Source: Croceibacterium_B sp963783195 (GTDB taxonomy: Bacteria; Pseudomonadota; Alphaproteobacteria; Sphingomonadales; Sphingomonadaceae). From it: 64,000 nt of DNA. The position numbers and the translations under genes are program-made. The notes beneath the pieces were generated by a model. The model ran no database searches. It was given only the letters and a program-made list of their open reading frames with translations, and was not told where the DNA came from. Shown here in pieces: positions 49,359-58,441 of the stretch. The stretch spans positions 62,001-126,000 of the forward strand of contig CAWAMV010000003.1 in assembly GCA_963783195.1 (NCBI GenBank), in the 5' to 3' direction. The stretch's first letter is position 1; every line of letters begins with the position of its first letter.

Positions 49359-50269
49359 CAGGTGTTCCCCTCCCCCGTAGGTGTCGCGTCCTGCTTGCAG
49401 TCCGGGCAGCGGATGTAGATCCGCGGCGGAATGCGCATGTCGAAGGCGGTCGCCTTGCCGCCGATCAGCCGATGCTGTCCGTCCTGCCGGGCAAAGTCGA
49501 TCAGCGCACCGGCGCTTTCCTTCTCACCCATCGGCAGGGCCAGCAATTGGCCGGTCTTGAAGGTCAGGTTCCAGCGCCGGTTGCCCATCCATTCGGCTGC
49601 GGAAACCTGCGGACGCAACGCGGGGGCCGCATCGAGCAGGCTGCCGAGCGCCTCGACCTGCGCCTGCGCACCGGGGCCGGAGATGTGCAGCATTCCCCTG
49701 GCGTTGCGTTCGGAAATCGGTTCCAGTTCGTGTCCCGAGGCGTCGATCAGCACCAGCCGGTTGGGCTTGCGCAGCACCGCGTGCGGGGTGCGCTCGACGA
49801 TGTCGATCACGATGGTGTCGGGCAGCTGCCGGGCGACCCGCGCGTCCTCGACCCAGTTCAGGTCGAGCAGGCTTTCGCGCAGCTCGGCAAGGTCGACCTG
49901 CGGCATGGCGCGGTCGCGCGCGCCGAGCACGCGCTCGTAGACCTTGAGCCGGTTCATGCGCTCGACCCCGCGCACCTCGACCCGGCTGACCTCGAAACCG
50001 GCCCGCGATGCGGTGGCCGCGAATTGCTGATCGAGCAGCAACGTCAGCCCCGCCATGCTGGCGATTGCCCAGGCAGCCGCCGCCAGCAGCGCGAAGATCG
50101 CGACCAGGAAAACCTTGTGCAGCTGCTCCTCGGTGAAGGGCAGCACGCGCATGATAGCGGTCGCCACCACGCCGGTATGCTGCTTCGCCTTGCGGACCTG
50201 CTGCCGCGTGCCCTGCGCACGCGCCTGGCGGCGGACCCCGGTGGCCTTGCGGGTGATCTTCTGCGCCAT
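49358..50269 (-). CDS. ftsQ: Cell division protein FtsQ
   Basis: Bitopic divisome protein linking early and late proteins. 303 residues: a basic cytoplasmic tail (to about 45), one membrane helix (LHKVFLVAIFALLAAAAWAI, about 53-75), a POTRA domain (EVSRVEVRGVERMNRLKVYE, VDIVERTPHAVLR-like core) and the FtsQ beta domain. The C-terminus ends IYIRCPDCKQDATPTGEGNT, a CxxC pair in the periplasm that is not a general FtsQ feature. One-base overlaps (TGATG) with ddl before and ftsA after. Confidence 0.94.
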   Translation of the reverse strand: MAQKITRKATGVRRQARAQGTRQQVRKAKQHTGVVATAIMRVLPFTEEQLHKVFLVAIFALLAAAAWAIASMAGLTLLLDQQFAATASRAGFEVSRVEVRGVERMNRLKVYERVLGARDRAMPQVDLAELRESLLDLNWVEDARVARQLPDTIVIDIVERTPHAVLRKPNRLVLIDASGHELEPISERNARGMLHISGPGAQAQVEALGSLLDAAPALRPQVSAAEWMGNRRWNLTFKTGQLLALPMGEKESAGALIDFARQDGQHRLIGGKATAFDMRIPPRIYIRCPDCKQDATPTGEGNT

Positions 50270-51246
50270 CAGCCTGCCTCGGCTTGCGCGGGAAGCTTGC
50301 CGAAGTGGCGCAAAGCGTCCTCGACGATGATCTCGACCAGCTCGCCGTATTCGATCCCGCAGTGCCGCGCCTGTTCTGGCACGAGGCTGAGCGGCGTCAT
50401 GCCCGGCTGCGTGTTTGTCTCCAGCACGAAGAGCCCGCCTTCGCCGCGCTCGTCGTCCCAGCGGAAATCCGTCCGGCTCGTGCCGCGGCAACCGAGCAGC
50501 CGGTGCGCGGCAAGGGCGTAATTGAGGCACAGGGCGGAGATGTTGTCGGGAATCTCGGCCGGGCAGACGTGTTCGGTCATGCCGTCGGTGTACTTGGCGG
50601 CGAAATCGTAGAACCCGCTCTTGGGCACGAGTTCGGTCACCATCAGCGCTCGTGGGCCGTCAGCATCTCCGAGCACGGCGGTCGTCAGCTCGCGGCCGCG
50701 AATGTACGGCTCGGCCAGCAGGCTGGAGAATTCCTGCCACGGTCCCTTGGCATCGCGTGCGATGGGATTGCCGAAATTGCTCTCGTCGGTGACGATCGCG
50801 ACGCCCACCGAGCTGCCCTCGTTGACCGGCTTCAGCACGTATGGGCGCGGCAGCGGGTCGCGCTCGTAGAGGTCCTCGCTGCGAACGATCCGCCCCCCGG
50901 GCATCGGGACGCCATGGGGCACCAGCGCGTGCTTGGTCAGTTCCTTGTCGATCGCGATGACCGACGTCTGCAGGCCGGAGTGGGTGTAGGGCACGCCCAT
51001 CAGGTCCATCATGCCTTGCACCGTGCCGTCCTCGCCCGGCACGCCATGGAGCGCGTTGAACACCACGTCGGGTTTTGCCTCGGCGATGCGCGCCGCGACG
51101 TCACGGTCCATGTCGATCCGCGTGATCTTGTGCCCGCGTGCCTCGAGCGCGTCGGCCACGCCCTTGCCCGACATGAGCGAGACATCGCGTTCGTTCGCCC
51201 AGCCGCCCATCAGGACGGCGATGCGGAGCGGTGGGAGGCGGCTCAC
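50269..51246 (-). CDS. ddl: D-alanine--D-alanine ligase
   Basis: Makes the D-Ala-D-Ala dipeptide for the peptidoglycan stem. 325-residue ATP-grasp enzyme: RIAVLMGGWANERDVSLMSG, VVFNALHGVPGEDGTVQGMM, YVLKPVNEGSSVGVAIV and the metal-binding VLETNTQPGMTPLSLVPEQ. The GTG start overlaps the murB stop (GTGA); another GTG lies one codon upstream. It ends in TGATG with ftsQ. Confidence 0.96.
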   Translation of the reverse strand: MSRLPPLRIAVLMGGWANERDVSLMSGKGVADALEARGHKITRIDMDRDVAARIAEAKPDVVFNALHGVPGEDGTVQGMMDLMGVPYTHSGLQTSVIAIDKELTKHALVPHGVPMPGGRIVRSEDLYERDPLPRPYVLKPVNEGSSVGVAIVTDESNFGNPIARDAKGPWQEFSSLLAEPYIRGRELTTAVLGDADGPRALMVTELVPKSGFYDFAAKYTDGMTEHVCPAEIPDNISALCLNYALAAHRLLGCRGTSRTDFRWDDERGEGGLFVLETNTQPGMTPLSLVPEQARHCGIEYGELVEIIVEDALRHFGKLPAQAEAG

Positions 51247-52205
51247 CACCGGCCCACCCGCTGGATTTCCCATTCGAGCATCACGCCCTGGCTCTTCGAA
51301 ACCCGCACGCGCACGTCCTCGCCCAGCCCCTCGATGTCGGCACTGGTGGCGCTGCCGGTATTGATGAGGAAATTGGCGTGCTTTTCGCTCACCTGCGCCC
51401 CGCCCTTGGTCAGCCCCCGGCACCCGGCCGCATCGACCAGCCGCCAGGCCTTGTCGCCGTCCGGGTTCTTGAAGGTCGAGCCGCCCGTCTTGGTGCGCAG
51501 CGGCTGCGATTCCTCGCGCGCTGCGGCGATCCGGTCCATTTCCGCGCCGATCACCTCCGGATCGCCGGGATAGCCCTGGAAACGGGCCGACACGACGATC
51601 GCATCGGCCGGAAGCGCGGAATGGCGGTAGGAATATTGCAGCTGGCTGGCCGGCAGGGTCAGCAGGTTGCCGCCCGGGTAGACGACCTCGCAGTCGAGCA
51701 ACACGTCGGCGACCTCGCGGCCATAGGCGCCGCCGTTCATCCGCACGAACCCGCCGACGGTGCCCGGAATGCCGCGGAGGAACTCGAGTCCTGCGATCCC
51801 GGCATCGCGCGCGGTCGAGGAAACGAGGATCCCGCTCGCCCCGCCGCCGCACTTCAGCACGTGTTCCTCGCCCGAATCGACCTGGCTGAAGGCCTTGCCC
51901 AGCCGCACTACGACGCCTGGCACTCCGCCGTCGCGCACGATCAGGTTGGAACCGAGGCCGAGTGCCATGACCGGCGTTCCGGGTTGCAGCCCGGCGAGGA
52001 AGGTCACGAGGTCGGCGAGGTCTTCCGGCTCGAACAGCCAGTCCGCCGCGCCGCCGCTCTTGAACCAGACCAGCTTTGCGAGCGGCGCGTTATGGGTCAG
52101 CTTGCCGCGCACCTTGCCGCCCGCGAAGCCGGCAGGGCGCACGGCATCCTCGCTATTGGGCGCGTTGGTCCAGGCGCGCAGGTGCTCTCCGGGCTGGCGG
52201 CTCAT
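51243..52205 (-). CDS. murB: UDP-N-acetylenolpyruvoylglucosamine reductase
   Basis: Flavoenzyme that reduces the enolpyruvyl group to give UDP-MurNAc. 320 residues: FAD-binding LGLGSNLIVRDGGVPGVV, FLRGIPGTVGGFVRMNGGAY, the QLQYSYRHSALP Tyr/Arg segment, and TGGSTFKNPDG with the catalytic Ser. The ATG overlaps the murC stop (ATGA). Start chosen at MSRQPGEHL; the frame is open upstream inside murC. Confidence 0.96.
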   Translation of the reverse strand: MSRQPGEHLRAWTNAPNSEDAVRPAGFAGGKVRGKLTHNAPLAKLVWFKSGGAADWLFEPEDLADLVTFLAGLQPGTPVMALGLGSNLIVRDGGVPGVVVRLGKAFSQVDSGEEHVLKCGGGASGILVSSTARDAGIAGLEFLRGIPGTVGGFVRMNGGAYGREVADVLLDCEVVYPGGNLLTLPASQLQYSYRHSALPADAIVVSARFQGYPGDPEVIGAEMDRIAAAREESQPLRTKTGGSTFKNPDGDKAWRLVDAAGCRGLTKGGAQVSEKHANFLINTGSATSADIEGLGEDVRVRVSKSQGVMLEWEIQRVGRW

Positions 52206-53617
52206 GCTGCCTCGCTCCGGCGAGCCGCGATATCGTCCGCAAGGCCCGCCGCCCACTTGGTGATGTCGCCCGCGCCGAGGCAGACGACATAGTCGCCCGC
52301 GCGAACTTGCGTGGCGAGCTCGGCCGACAGTTCGTCGGGTCCGGCGATTTCGTGCGCCGAACGGTGGCCGCTCGCCCGCATTCCCTCGACGAGGTGAGCG
52401 GAATCGACACCCTCGATCGGCTGTTCGCCCGCCGGGTAGACCGGCGCGGCATAGACCACGTCGGCATCGTTGAACGCGGCCTGGAACTCGGTCATCAGGT
52501 CGCGCAGGCGAGTAAAGCGGTGCGGCTGGACCACGGCGATCACGCGGCCCCGGCTGGCCTCGCGCGCGGCGGCGAGAACGGCGCGGATTTCGACCGGGTG
52601 ATGGGCATAGTCGTCAATCACCGTCGCCCCGGCGACCTCGCCCACCCGGGTGAAGCGGCGCCGCACGCCGCCGAACTGGGCAAAACCGGTGCGGATCGTG
52701 TCGTCCTCGCAGCCCATTTCCAGCGCCACGCCGATCGCAGCGAGCGCGTTCTGCACGTTGTGCCGGCCGGGCATGGGCAGGAAGACGTTGGAGATCGTCC
52801 GTTCGCGCCCGTCGCGCCCGCGCAGCACGGCGTTGAACAGGTTGCCCCCTTCGTGGCTGCGGATGTTCTCGGCTCGCAGGTCGGCCTGGGTGGAGAGACC
52901 GTAAGTCAGCACGCGCCGGTCGCGCACCTTGCCTATTACCGCCTGCACTTCCGGGTGGTCGATGCACAGCACCGCGAGACCGTAGAACGGGACGTTCTCG
53001 ATGAACTCGACGAAGGCGTCCTTCACCCTGTCGAACGAGCCGTAGTGGTCGAGGTGTTCGGGATCGATGTTGGTGACGACCGCGATCGTGCCGTCGAGGC
53101 GCAGGAAGCTGCCGTCGCTTTCGTCGGCTTCGACGACCATCCACTCGCTGTCGCCGAGCCGGGCGTTCGACCCGTAGCTCTCGATGATGCCGCCATTGAT
53201 GACGGTGGGATCGACCCCGCCTGCATCGAGCAGCGCGGCGACCATGCTGGTCGTCGTCGTCTTGCCGTGCGTGCCCGCGACGGCGACGGTCTTCTTGAGC
53301 CGCATGAGCTCGGCCAGCATTTCCGCGCGGCGCACCACGGGAATGCGCCGGTCGAGCGCGGCGGCGACTTCGGGGTTGGTGCGTTGCACGGCCGTGGACG
53401 TCACCACGACCGCAGCATCGCCCAGATTTTCCGCGTCATGGCCCACGAAGACCTGGATTCCGCGCTTCCTCAACCGCTCGACCGAGGCGCTTTCGGCCAG
53501 GTCGGATCCCTGCACGCTGTAGCCGAGATTGTTCATCACCTCGGCAATGCCGGACATGCCGATGCCGCCGATACCCACGAAATGGATCGTCCCGATATCC
53601 GTTTCGACGCCCTTCAC
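52202..53617 (-). CDS. murC: UDP-N-acetylmuramate--L-alanine ligase
   Basis: Adds L-Ala to UDP-MurNAc. 471 residues: TIHFVGIGGIGMSGIAEVM, Walker-type AVAGTHGKTTTTSMVAALL, VVTNIDPEHLDHYGSFD, LPMPGRHNVQNALAAIGVA and DDYAHHPVEIRAVLAAARE. The GTG start gives MKGVETDIGT and overlaps the murG stop (GTGA); the longer open frame upstream is inside murG. Confidence 0.97.
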   Translation of the reverse strand: MKGVETDIGTIHFVGIGGIGMSGIAEVMNNLGYSVQGSDLAESASVERLRKRGIQVFVGHDAENLGDAAVVVTSTAVQRTNPEVAAALDRRIPVVRRAEMLAELMRLKKTVAVAGTHGKTTTTSMVAALLDAGGVDPTVINGGIIESYGSNARLGDSEWMVVEADESDGSFLRLDGTIAVVTNIDPEHLDHYGSFDRVKDAFVEFIENVPFYGLAVLCIDHPEVQAVIGKVRDRRVLTYGLSTQADLRAENIRSHEGGNLFNAVLRGRDGRERTISNVFLPMPGRHNVQNALAAIGVALEMGCEDDTIRTGFAQFGGVRRRFTRVGEVAGATVIDDYAHHPVEIRAVLAAAREASRGRVIAVVQPHRFTRLRDLMTEFQAAFNDADVVYAAPVYPAGEQPIEGVDSAHLVEGMRASGHRSAHEIAGPDELSAELATQVRAGDYVVCLGAGDITKWAAGLADDIAARRSEAA

Positions 53618-54801
53618 GTCGCGTCCCCCGCCAGTTCCTCCGAGGCGATGCGCGAGCCCGAACCGCCGACGCGGATCACATCCTGCATCGCCGCGCCACC
53701 GAAGCTCTCGACGAGATCGGCAAGGTCCTCGGCCGCCTTGGGCCGGCCGCAGTTCCACGCCCCGTGGGCGGCCGTGGCGAGGGTTTCCGGGTGCTGGGCC
53801 ATCGCCTGGATCTGCTTGGCCAGTTCCTTGGCCGTGAACCTCTCTTGGCGGATCGCGCGTGCCCCGCCGGCCTTGACCATCTCGCGGGTATTGGCCGCCT
53901 GGTGATCGTCGGTCGCAATGGGCAGCGGCACGAGGATCGCAGGCCGGCCGACCGCGGTCAGCTCGGCAATCGTCGAGGCGCCCGCGCGGCCGATGAACAG
54001 GTGCGCGTCGGCCAACCGCCCGGCCATGTCCTCGAAATAGGTGCCGAGTTCCGCCGGGATGTGATGGTTGGCATAGCGCTCGCGCACCGCATCCAGGTCC
54101 TCGGGGCGGCACTGCTGCGTCACCTGCAGGCGGCTTCTGAGCGCCGGCGGGAGCATCGAGAGCCCGTCGGGCACGACTTCCGACAGCACGCGCGCGCCCT
54201 GGCTACCGCCGGTCACCAGCACCCGCAGCAGACCGTTTTCGGTGAACGCCGGAAACGGCTCGTCGCGCAGGGACAGCACGCCGGGGCGCACGGGGTTCCC
54301 CACGAGATGCACCTTCCTGGCGTGTTCGTCCTTCAGCCGGTCGACAACGGGATAGGCGGTGGCGATGGCGTTCACTCCGCCCGCCAGCAGCCGGTTGACC
54401 CGCCCCAGGACCGCGTTCTGTTCGTGGATGATCGACGGAATTTCCGCTTTGCGCGCGGCGAGCAGCGCAGGAAGCGCAGGATAGCCCCCGAAGCCCACGA
54501 CCGCGCTGGGCGCGAAGCTGTCGAACAGGCGAAGCGCCATGCGCCGCCCTTCCAGCACCGCGCCGATGCCCCTGGCCCAGCTCAGCGGGTTCTTGCCGAA
54601 CCGCCCGGCGGGCAGGACGTGGGCGGTGAGGAATTCGGGCTTCCCGGGTATCTGCGCGCCGCGCTCGTCGGTGATCAACGCGACGTGGTGGCCGCGCCGC
54701 TCCAGCGCATGGGCCAGCGCGAAGGCCGGCGTCAGGTGTCCCCCGGTGCCGCCGGCGGCGAGCACGTAGTGGCGGCCCAGCTTTGGCGAAGCCCCGCTCA
54801 T
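53614..54801 (-). CDS. murG: Lipid II synthase MurG (GlcNAc transferase)
   Basis: Membrane-associated transferase converting lipid I to lipid II. 395 residues: glycine loops YVLAAGGTGGHLTPAFALAH and GFGGYPALPALLAA, IIHEQNAVLGRVNRLL, VLVTGGSQGARVLSEVVP, and the donor site RAGASTIAELTAVGRPAILV plus PLPIATDDHQAANTREM. ATGA overlap with ftsW. A C-terminal tail of about 20 residues (MQDVIRVGGSGSRI...) extends past the usual end. Confidence 0.97.
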   Translation of the reverse strand: MSGASPKLGRHYVLAAGGTGGHLTPAFALAHALERRGHHVALITDERGAQIPGKPEFLTAHVLPAGRFGKNPLSWARGIGAVLEGRRMALRLFDSFAPSAVVGFGGYPALPALLAARKAEIPSIIHEQNAVLGRVNRLLAGGVNAIATAYPVVDRLKDEHARKVHLVGNPVRPGVLSLRDEPFPAFTENGLLRVLVTGGSQGARVLSEVVPDGLSMLPPALRSRLQVTQQCRPEDLDAVRERYANHHIPAELGTYFEDMAGRLADAHLFIGRAGASTIAELTAVGRPAILVPLPIATDDHQAANTREMVKAGGARAIRQERFTAKELAKQIQAMAQHPETLATAAHGAWNCGRPKAAEDLADLVESFGGAAMQDVIRVGGSGSRIASEELAGDAT

Positions 54802-56027
54802 TTCGCGCGCACCTTCTCGTGCGGCTGCGGCGCGGTGATGCCCACGCCCTCGCGCGTCAGGAACGGGTTGCGCCGCGTAAAGCAGAGCAGCAATCCGATC
54901 GTGGTGCACTGGGCGATGGTCGATGAGCCGCCGTAGCTGACAAGGGGCAGGGGCACACCCTTGGAGGGGAAGAGCTGGAGGTTCACGAGTATGTTCATGA
55001 ACGCCTGTTCGGCGAAAAGGGCCACCAGTCCGGTCGCGGCGAGGACCTTGAACAGGCTTTCTTCTTCCAGCATCCGCACCAGCACCCGCGCGATGATGGC
55101 GAGATAGATCAATACGACCAGCGCGCAAACGAGCAGGCCGAACTCCTCGCCGATCACCGAGAAAATGTAATCTGTATGGGCTTCGGGCAACTGCATCTTG
55201 CGGCGGCCGAGCCACAGGCCCGTGCCGGTCCATCCGCCGCCCATCAAGGTGCGGCTGGCGAGGTCGACCTGGTCGAACGCGGTGCCGCCACCAAGGAAGC
55301 TGTCGATGCGGTGGCGGGCGTTGTCGTAGAACAGGTAGGCCAGGGCCAGCGCACCGATGCCCCCACCCGCCGCGATGCCGATCCTTTGCATCGGCATGCC
55401 GGCGAGCATCGCCATGATCAGCCACGCGCCGACGAACAGGATCGCGTCGCCCAGGTTGGGCTGCAGCATGAGGAGGACGGCCACGAACGCGGCGATTGCC
55501 CCGGTAATGCCGATCACCGGCATCCGGGCATCACGCACCTTCCAGGAAAGTATCCAGGCCATCAGCACCGCGTAGCCCGGCTTGAGGAAGGCACTGGGCT
55601 GGAACTGCACGCCGAAACTGAGCCAGCGGCGCGCGCCGTTCACCTCGACGCCGATCAGCGGAACGAGCATGAGGCAGCCGATCATGGCGCCGGCGACCAG
55701 GATCGCGCCGCGCCGGGCCCAGTCGCGCGGCAGCATGGAGACGCCGAGCATCGCCGTAAGCCCGAGGAACTGCCAGCGGATGTCGGCATACCAGAAGTAG
55801 AGATCGTCCAGCGCCTTGTGCGCGGTCGACAGCCGCCTGGCACTCGCCGGTGACCCGGCGGCAACCGCGATCGAGCCGATGATCATCAGCGCCAGCACGA
55901 GGCCGAGCAGCACCCGGTCCAGCTCGCGCCACCAGGCCTTGAGCTGGTTCTTGCGGCTCATCGGGAAACGGGGAGTGGCAGGAAGCCGCTCGCCCATCCG
56001 CGGGATATAGGGCCGCGCCATCGTCAT
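54798..56027 (-). CDS. ftsW: Septal peptidoglycan glycosyltransferase FtsW
   Basis: SEDS-family polymerase that works with FtsI. 409 residues with ten predicted membrane helices: VNGARRWLSFGVQFQPSAFL (conserved SEDS loop), MLQPNLGDAILFVGAWLIMA, QLPEAHTDYIFSVIGEEFGL (with the catalytic Asp region), LPLVSYGGSSTIAQCTTIGL. The usual QPSE motif reads QPSAF here. The ATG start gives MTMARPYIP and overlaps the murD stop (ATGA). Confidence 0.96.
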   Translation of the reverse strand: MTMARPYIPRMGERLPATPRFPMSRKNQLKAWWRELDRVLLGLVLALMIIGSIAVAAGSPASARRLSTAHKALDDLYFWYADIRWQFLGLTAMLGVSMLPRDWARRGAILVAGAMIGCLMLVPLIGVEVNGARRWLSFGVQFQPSAFLKPGYAVLMAWILSWKVRDARMPVIGITGAIAAFVAVLLMLQPNLGDAILFVGAWLIMAMLAGMPMQRIGIAAGGGIGALALAYLFYDNARHRIDSFLGGGTAFDQVDLASRTLMGGGWTGTGLWLGRRKMQLPEAHTDYIFSVIGEEFGLLVCALVVLIYLAIIARVLVRMLEEESLFKVLAATGLVALFAEQAFMNILVNLQLFPSKGVPLPLVSYGGSSTIAQCTTIGLLLCFTRRNPFLTREGVGITAPQPHEKVRAK

Positions 56028-57364
56028 GCTGCCGACCTCGCGGCGAAACCGTGCGTCGTCGGCGCGCTGCCGGTGACTTGCGCGACGATCTGGCGGAAGC
56101 TTTCGCCCCTCGCCTCGTAGTCCTTGAACTGGTCGAAACTGGCGCAGGCCGGAGAGAGCAGGATCGTGTCGCCGGCTTGCGCGGCGGCAACCGCGCGTTG
56201 CACAGCCTCGCACAGCATCTCGCAACGTTCGACCGGCATTTCCCCTTCGAGAAGATCCGCGAAATGCGGCCCCGCTTCACCGATCGTATAGGCCGCGGCG
56301 ACATTGCCGAAGTAAGGTGCGCAGTCGTCGAGGTCCTCGCCCTTGGGCAAGCCACCGACGATCCAGTGCGTGCGAGGATAGGCGGCCAGCGCGGGCGCGG
56401 TGCTGGCCGGATTGGTCGCCTTGCTGTCGTTGACGAAGGTCACGCCGTCGAAGGTGCCGAGCACCTCCATCCTGTGGGGCAAGCCGCGGAAACTGGCGAG
56501 GCCCGCCTCGATTTGCTCGGCGGTCAGGCCGAGTTCGGCACAGATCTGCGCCGCGATGGCCGCGTTCTGCAGGTTGTGCGGGCCCTTCAGCCCCAGCCAG
56601 CCGGCTTGCGCATCGGCCAGCGCAGCGGTGTCGGCGCAGACGGCCCGCCCTTCCGGCCGGCGGCCCTGTTCTGCCTCGCACACTGCGCGCGTCGGCGGAT
56701 CGTCGCAGCCGAAGACGGCGAACTGCTGGACCGACTGCATCGCGAACAGACGCGACTTGGCGAAGGCGTAGGCCTCGAAGCTGTCATAGCGGTCCAGGTG
56801 ATCGGGCGTGATGTTGGTCAGCACCGCGGCCGTGCAGGCGAGGCTCCGGGTAAGGTCGATCTGATAGCTCGACAGCTCCAGCACGTAGACGCCACCGGCA
56901 GGCAAGGGGTCCTGCGCCAGGATCGGCAGGCCGATGTTACCGCCCATACGGGCGGGCACGCGGGCGGACTGCACGATGTGGTGAACCAGCGCGGTCGTGG
57001 TCGACTTGCCGTTGGTCCCGGTAATGCCGACCACCTTGTGCGCGGGCAGGCTCGCCCGCGCCTGGGCGAACAGCTCGATGTCGCCGATGAGCGGAACCCC
57101 CGCTTCGCGCGCCCGCGCGGCGATGGGGTGCGTGTTCAGCGGAACGCCGGGAGAAACGACGATGCCGTCGAATCCGGCAAGATCGATCTCCAGCGGATCG
57201 GCGATGGCCGCCATTTCAGCAACTTCCTCGCGCGGGCCCGGCCGGCGATCCCAAGCGGTGACGCGCGCGCCGCTGGCATGCAGCGCGGCCACCGTCGCCA
57301 GCCCCGAACGGGCGAGACCGAGGACCGCGTAACGTTTTCCGGCAAAGGCGGAGGACTTGATCAC
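56024..57364 (-). CDS. murD: UDP-N-acetylmuramoylalanine--D-glutamate ligase
   Basis: Adds D-Glu to the stem peptide. 446 residues: YAVLGLARSGLATVAALHAS, VVGITGTNGKSTTTALVHHI, ELSSYQIDLT, NITPDHLDRYDSFEAYA, KGPHNLQNAAIAAQI, FVNDSKATNPASTAPAL. The GTG start overlaps the mraY stop (GTGA). All residues expected for ATP and substrate binding are present in order. Confidence 0.97.
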   Translation of the reverse strand: MIKSSAFAGKRYAVLGLARSGLATVAALHASGARVTAWDRRPGPREEVAEMAAIADPLEIDLAGFDGIVVSPGVPLNTHPIAARAREAGVPLIGDIELFAQARASLPAHKVVGITGTNGKSTTTALVHHIVQSARVPARMGGNIGLPILAQDPLPAGGVYVLELSSYQIDLTRSLACTAAVLTNITPDHLDRYDSFEAYAFAKSRLFAMQSVQQFAVFGCDDPPTRAVCEAEQGRRPEGRAVCADTAALADAQAGWLGLKGPHNLQNAAIAAQICAELGLTAEQIEAGLASFRGLPHRMEVLGTFDGVTFVNDSKATNPASTAPALAAYPRTHWIVGGLPKGEDLDDCAPYFGNVAAAYTIGEAGPHFADLLEGEMPVERCEMLCEAVQRAVAAAQAGDTILLSPACASFDQFKDYEARGESFRQIVAQVTGSAPTTHGFAARSAA

Positions 57365-58431
57365 CGCAGCTTCAGCGTGGCGAGACCGAGCAGCGCGAGC
57401 ACGATGGAGACGATCCAGAAGCGGATCACCACGGTCGATTCGGACCAGCCGAGCTGTTCGAAATGATGGTGGATCGGGGCCATGCGGAAGACCCTGCGGC
57501 CCGTGCGCTTGAACCAGAAGACCTGGATGATGACGCTCGCCGCCTCCAGCACGAAGAGCCCGCCCACGATGGCGAGCACGATCTCGTGGTGGCTGGCAAC
57601 CGCGATGGCGCCCAGGGCCCCGCCGAGCGCAAGACTGCCGGTGTCGCCCATGAAGACCGCCGCCGGCGGCGCATTGAACCACAGGAAGGCGAGCCCCGCC
57701 CCCATGATCGCGGCGCACATCACGGCCAGCTCTCCGGCCCCTGGTACATGCGGCACGCCGAGATACGCGGAGTAGTCCACCCGGCCGACGAGATAGCAGA
57801 TGATCGCGAATGTCCCGGCGGCAATGACCACCGGCATCGTCGCCAGGCCGTCGAGCCCGTCGGTCAGGTTGACCGCATTGCCTGCGCCCACGATCACGGT
57901 TGCGGCGAACAGGTAATACAACGGACCAAGCGGGATCGCCCGTCCGGTCAGGAACGGGATGTAGAGGTTGGTGCTGATCTGCCCCACGATGAGCCAGGCC
58001 GCGATGCCCGCCACGATGAATTCCAGCAGCAGGCGCACCTTGCCCGGGACGCCCTTGTGGCTGCGCTTGGCGACCTTGTCGTAATCGTCGAGGAATCCGA
58101 TCGTCCCGAAGCCGGCGGTGACCGCCAGGCAGGCCCAGACGAACGGGCTGGTCAGGTCCATCCACAGCAGCATCGAGACCGTCAGCGAGGTGAGGATCAT
58201 CAGCCCGCCCATGGTCGGCGTGCCGACCTTGGCGAGGTGCGTCTGCGGTCCGTCGGTGCGGATGGGCTGGCCCTTGCCCTGGCGGACCCGCAGCATCGAG
58301 ATGAACTTTGGCCCGATGAGCAGACCGATGACGAGCGCGGTCAGCAGCGTCGCGCCGGCGCGGAACGTCTGGTAGCGGACGAGGTTGAACAGCCCCTCGA
58401 AATCCAACAACTGGGCCAGCAGATAGAGCAT
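57361..58431 (-). CDS. mraY: Phospho-N-acetylmuramoyl-pentapeptide transferase
   Basis: Makes lipid I on undecaprenyl phosphate. 356 residues, ten membrane helices: GQPIRTDGPQTHLAKVGTPT, MGGLMILTSL, FLDDYDKVAKRSHKGVPGK (DD motif), AVNLTDGLDGLATMPVVI (NxxNxxDGxDGLA type), and APIHHHFEQLGWSESTVVIR (the HHH cytoplasmic motif). It starts 10 bases after the murF stop. Confidence 0.98.
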   Translation of the reverse strand: MLYLLAQLLDFEGLFNLVRYQTFRAGATLLTALVIGLLIGPKFISMLRVRQGKGQPIRTDGPQTHLAKVGTPTMGGLMILTSLTVSMLLWMDLTSPFVWACLAVTAGFGTIGFLDDYDKVAKRSHKGVPGKVRLLLEFIVAGIAAWLIVGQISTNLYIPFLTGRAIPLGPLYYLFAATVIVGAGNAVNLTDGLDGLATMPVVIAAGTFAIICYLVGRVDYSAYLGVPHVPGAGELAVMCAAIMGAGLAFLWFNAPPAAVFMGDTGSLALGGALGAIAVASHHEIVLAIVGGLFVLEAASVIIQVFWFKRTGRRVFRMAPIHHHFEQLGWSESTVVIRFWIVSIVLALLGLATLKLR

Positions 58432-58441
58432 TGCCTTGCGG

